Positions 61,870-64,000 of a DNA stretch of 64,000 bases are shown here, piece by piece. Numbering within the stretch: position 1 is the stretch's first letter; the number at the start of each line of letters is the position of its first letter. Below the pieces are notes generated by a model that searched no databases, was not told the DNA's origin, and saw nothing but the letters and a program-made list of their open reading frames with translations. The stretch covers positions 186,001 through 250,000 of the forward strand of contig NZ_CP022112.1 in the NCBI RefSeq assembly GCF_000730165.1. Direction: 5' to 3'. The stretch comes from Nitrospirillum viridazoti CBAmc (GTDB lineage Bacteria; Pseudomonadota; Alphaproteobacteria; Azospirillales; Azospirillaceae). The position numbers and the translations under genes are program-made.

Positions 61870-64000
61870 ATGTCGATGTTCACGCTGCCCGTCTTTCTCC
61901 GTCGGCATGTCCTGTTCACCCTGCTGAACCTGGCGGGTCTGGCCGTCGGTATCGCCGCCTTCCTGCTGGTCAGCCTCTACGTAGCGGAAGAGGGGACGGT
62001 GGACCGGGGTTTCGCCCATGCCGACCGCCTGTACCGCGTGGGCAGCCAGCTGAACGTGGGCGGCCAGTCCATCAAGCTGACATTCTCCCCCGATGATTTG
62101 GCCGAGTCCCTGAGGCAGGAGGTGCCGGAGGTGGAGGCCGTCACCCGTGTCGAGCAGGATCGGGTGATGCTGGGCGCAGCCACCCGCTACTTCGAACAGC
62201 GGGTGCTGTGGGCCGATCCGGATTTCCTGCGGCTGCTGGATTATCCACTGGAGCGGGGCGATCCCGCCCTGGCTCTGGCCCGGCCCGATGGCGTGGTGGT
62301 GACGCGGGAACTGGCCCGCACGCTGTTCGGGGACGCCGACCCCATGGGCCGCACGATCGAGGTGCGGCACGGGCCGGCCCTGACCGTCACCGGTGTCCTG
62401 GCGCCGCTGCGGCAAAGCCATCTGGTCTTCACCGCAATCGCCGCCGAGGCCGCGCGGGGTGACAAGTCCTGGGCGCATGCGAAGCCGCGCGCCTGGTCTG
62501 ACATCTCGGGCGTCACCACCTACGTCCGCTTGGCGCCTGGGGCGTCGGCGGCGGCGGTGGGCGCGGCGCTGCCCGCGTTCGTCAACCGGCACAACCCGCC
62601 CAACCCCGACAAGGCGGGCGGCGGCATGGACAACATGGTCAGTCTGCGGCTGGATCCCGTGCCCGACATCTATCTGCGGGTCAAGGCGCTGGGCACCGTC
62701 GCCGGCGGGGACGTCGGCACGTTGCAGGTCCTGGGCGGCGTCGCCCTGCTGATCCTGGGCATCGCCATCGCGAACTACACCAACATGGCCACGGCCCAGG
62801 CCATCACCCGCGCCCGCGAGGTGGGCATCCGCAAGCTGGTGGGCGCCCGGCGCCGGCAACTGGTCGCCCTGTTCACTGGCGAGGCGGTGCTGCTGGCCGC
62901 CATCGGCACGGTGGCCGCCCTGGCGCTCATGGAACTGGCCCGGCCGGCGTTCCAGGGACTGGTGGGCCGGGATGTCTCGCTGGCGCCCCTGCCCCGGGGC
63001 TGGCTGCTGCCCCTGCTGCTGGCCACGCCCGTCCTGGTGGGCGTGCTGGGCGGTTTCTACCCCGCCCTGGTGTTGTCGGGCTACCGGCCGGGGGAGGTGC
63101 TGAAGGGTCGCGCCCAGGCGCCGGGCGCCGGCCGCGTGCGGGCCGTGCTGGTGGTGGCGCAGTTCGCGGTGTCCATCGCCCTGATGGTGGCGACCTTCAC
63201 GGTGCAGCGCCAGGTGGCCCATGTGCAGGCGGCTGGCCTGGGCTATCAGCCGGACAGCCTGTACCTGATCAGCAACCTGCCCGTCGACCTCGCGCGGGCC
63301 GCCACCTTGAAGGCGGAGGTGGCACGCCTGCCCGGCGTGCGTGCCGCCAGCCTGTCCAGCTTGGTGCCGGCCGCTGAATCGGAAAGCCTGTCCAGCTTCG
63401 ACCTGCCGGAGAACACCCGCAGCACCCTGCGCCAGGCGCGGGGCATCGCCAGCTTCACCGCAGACCAGGATTTCTTCGCCACCTATGGTGCGCGCCTGGT
63501 GGCGGGCAAGGGCCTGCCCGCCGGCTGGAAGCCGGCGGAGGTGGACGAGGACAAGCCGCGTTACCTCATCCTGACGGAAACCGCGGCGCGGCGCATGGGA
63601 TACGCCAAGCCGGAGGACGCGGTGGGCGAACGTCTCTCCATCAACAGCGAAGACCCCACCGAGGTCGCCGGCGTGGTGGCGGACATGCGGTTCCAGTCCG
63701 CCCGCCGCGCCGACCTGCCGCTGATGTTCCTGATCAAGGCCAGCGGTGAGCACCTGACCGTGCGCCTGGCCGCAGGTGACCAGCGGGCCACGATGGCAGC
63801 CGTGAATGCCGTGGTCGACAAGCCGTACCCCGACGCCGAATACCTGCGCCGCGCCTTCGCGGATGAGCGGATCGAAAGCCTGTATCAGTCGGAACGGCGC
63901 CAGGCCCGCGTCTTCGCCGCCTTCGGCGGCCTGGCCGTGGCGCTGGCCAATATGGGCTTGTTCGGCCTGACCGCCCTGACGGCGGCCCGGCGTACCAAGG
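61870..64000 (+). CDS. ABC transporter permease, MacB/FtsX type (second of a tandem pair, 3' truncated by window edge)
   Basis: Open from ATG 61870 to the right edge, 710 codons seen. It begins MSMFTLPVFLRRHVLFTLLN and repeats the organisation of the previous gene: TM1, periplasmic core, NYTNMATAQAITRAREVGIRKLVGARRRQLVALF, second core, and GLFGLTALTAARRTK at the edge where the second FtsX unit starts. Clear similarity throughout to the upstream gene shows a tandem duplication. GGGGAAGG precedes the ATG. The two permeases may form a heterodimer with an ATPase encoded beyond the window. Confidence 0.88.
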   Translation, partial: MSMFTLPVFLRRHVLFTLLNLAGLAVGIAAFLLVSLYVAEEGTVDRGFAHADRLYRVGSQLNVGGQSIKLTFSPDDLAESLRQEVPEVEAVTRVEQDRVMLGAATRYFEQRVLWADPDFLRLLDYPLERGDPALALARPDGVVVTRELARTLFGDADPMGRTIEVRHGPALTVTGVLAPLRQSHLVFTAIAAEAARGDKSWAHAKPRAWSDISGVTTYVRLAPGASAAAVGAALPAFVNRHNPPNPDKAGGGMDNMVSLRLDPVPDIYLRVKALGTVAGGDVGTLQVLGGVALLILGIAIANYTNMATAQAITRAREVGIRKLVGARRRQLVALFTGEAVLLAAIGTVAALALMELARPAFQGLVGRDVSLAPLPRGWLLPLLLATPVLVGVLGGFYPALVLSGYRPGEVLKGRAQAPGAGRVRAVLVVAQFAVSIALMVATFTVQRQVAHVQAAGLGYQPDSLYLISNLPVDLARAATLKAEVARLPGVRAASLSSLVPAAESESLSSFDLPENTRSTLRQARGIASFTADQDFFATYGARLVAGKGLPAGWKPAEVDEDKPRYLILTETAARRMGYAKPEDAVGERLSINSEDPTEVAGVVADMRFQSARRADLPLMFLIKASGEHLTVRLAAGDQRATMAAVNAVVDKPYPDAEYLRRAFADERIESLYQSERRQARVFAAFGGLAVALANMGLFGLTALTAARRTK

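Noticed and set aside
1-64000. CRISPR arrays, tRNA or rRNA genes, insertion sequences
   Set aside because: No regularly spaced direct repeats of CRISPR size, no cloverleaf-like sequence that I could recognise, and no transposase-like protein were seen. A covariance-model scan could still find a tRNA I missed.

Overview
This 64 kb window is high-GC DNA, densely packed with genes that carry good Shine-Dalgarno sites. The gene content (P-II/AmtB pair, several chemoreceptors, TRAP transport, LuxR with an AHL-type sensor domain, TonB receptor, MipA- and OprB-like outer-membrane proteins, ribbon-helix-helix and DUF465 proteins) fits a free-living Gram-negative alphaproteobacterium. The Azospirillaceae (Azospirillum/Nitrospirillum/Niveispirillum) are my best guess. 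The taxonomic call is inference from gene content and composition. I saw no rRNA, tRNA, CRISPR array or insertion sequence.

Layout. 0-9.3 kb: a truncated helical secreted-type protein, a chemoreceptor, a small membrane protein, the dTDP-rhamnose genes rfbB-rfbD-rfbA (no rfbC), a LuxR regulator divergent from a ribbon-helix-helix protein with a lux-box-like palindrome between them, and a second, HAMP-less chemoreceptor. 9.3-16.6 kb: a malonate-use locus, with a TRAP transporter (dctPQM) divergent from a GntR/FCD regulator (matR), malonyl-CoA decarboxylase (matA) and malonyl-CoA synthetase (matB). 16.7-23 kb: a DUF465 micro-gene, an MFS carrier, an ABC-2-like exporter and an alkaline phosphatase of the Thr-nucleophile type. 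23-28.8 kb: a KirBac K+ channel divergent from the Kup K+ transporter, bacterioferritin, a Tat-signal protein and an OprB porin.

28.8-36 kb: flavin reductase, L,D-transpeptidase-like protein, tag glycosylase, then a sharply AT-rich 1.9 kb insert holding a single AIPR-family (abortive infection) gene, then bfd and a DPP-IV-type peptidase. 36-41.6 kb: a two-component cluster (NarL-type regulator, stand-alone receiver, large hybrid kinase, convergent PAS kinase). 41.7-45.8 kb: a beta-barrel porin divergent from amtB-glnK. 45.8-56 kb: exported and envelope proteins (S8 peptidase, MipA/OmpV, S10 carboxypeptidase, TonB receptor, signal-peptide methyltransferase). 56-64 kb: LysR, small proteins, DUF1203, LacI, and two tandem MacB/FtsX-type ABC permeases, the second cut by the window edge, behind a sigma-54-like promoter with two upstream inverted repeats.

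The most unusual signals are: (i) two copies of a structured repeat (6195-6281 and 18670-18764) whose loops are identical while stem bases change in compensating pairs, both sitting 2-3 nt past the stop codon of a minus-strand gene in a convergent gap; (ii) the isolated AT-rich AIPR gene; (iii) the sigma-54/tandem-enhancer control region at 59323-59414; and (iv) the lux-box-like site at 7151-7170.
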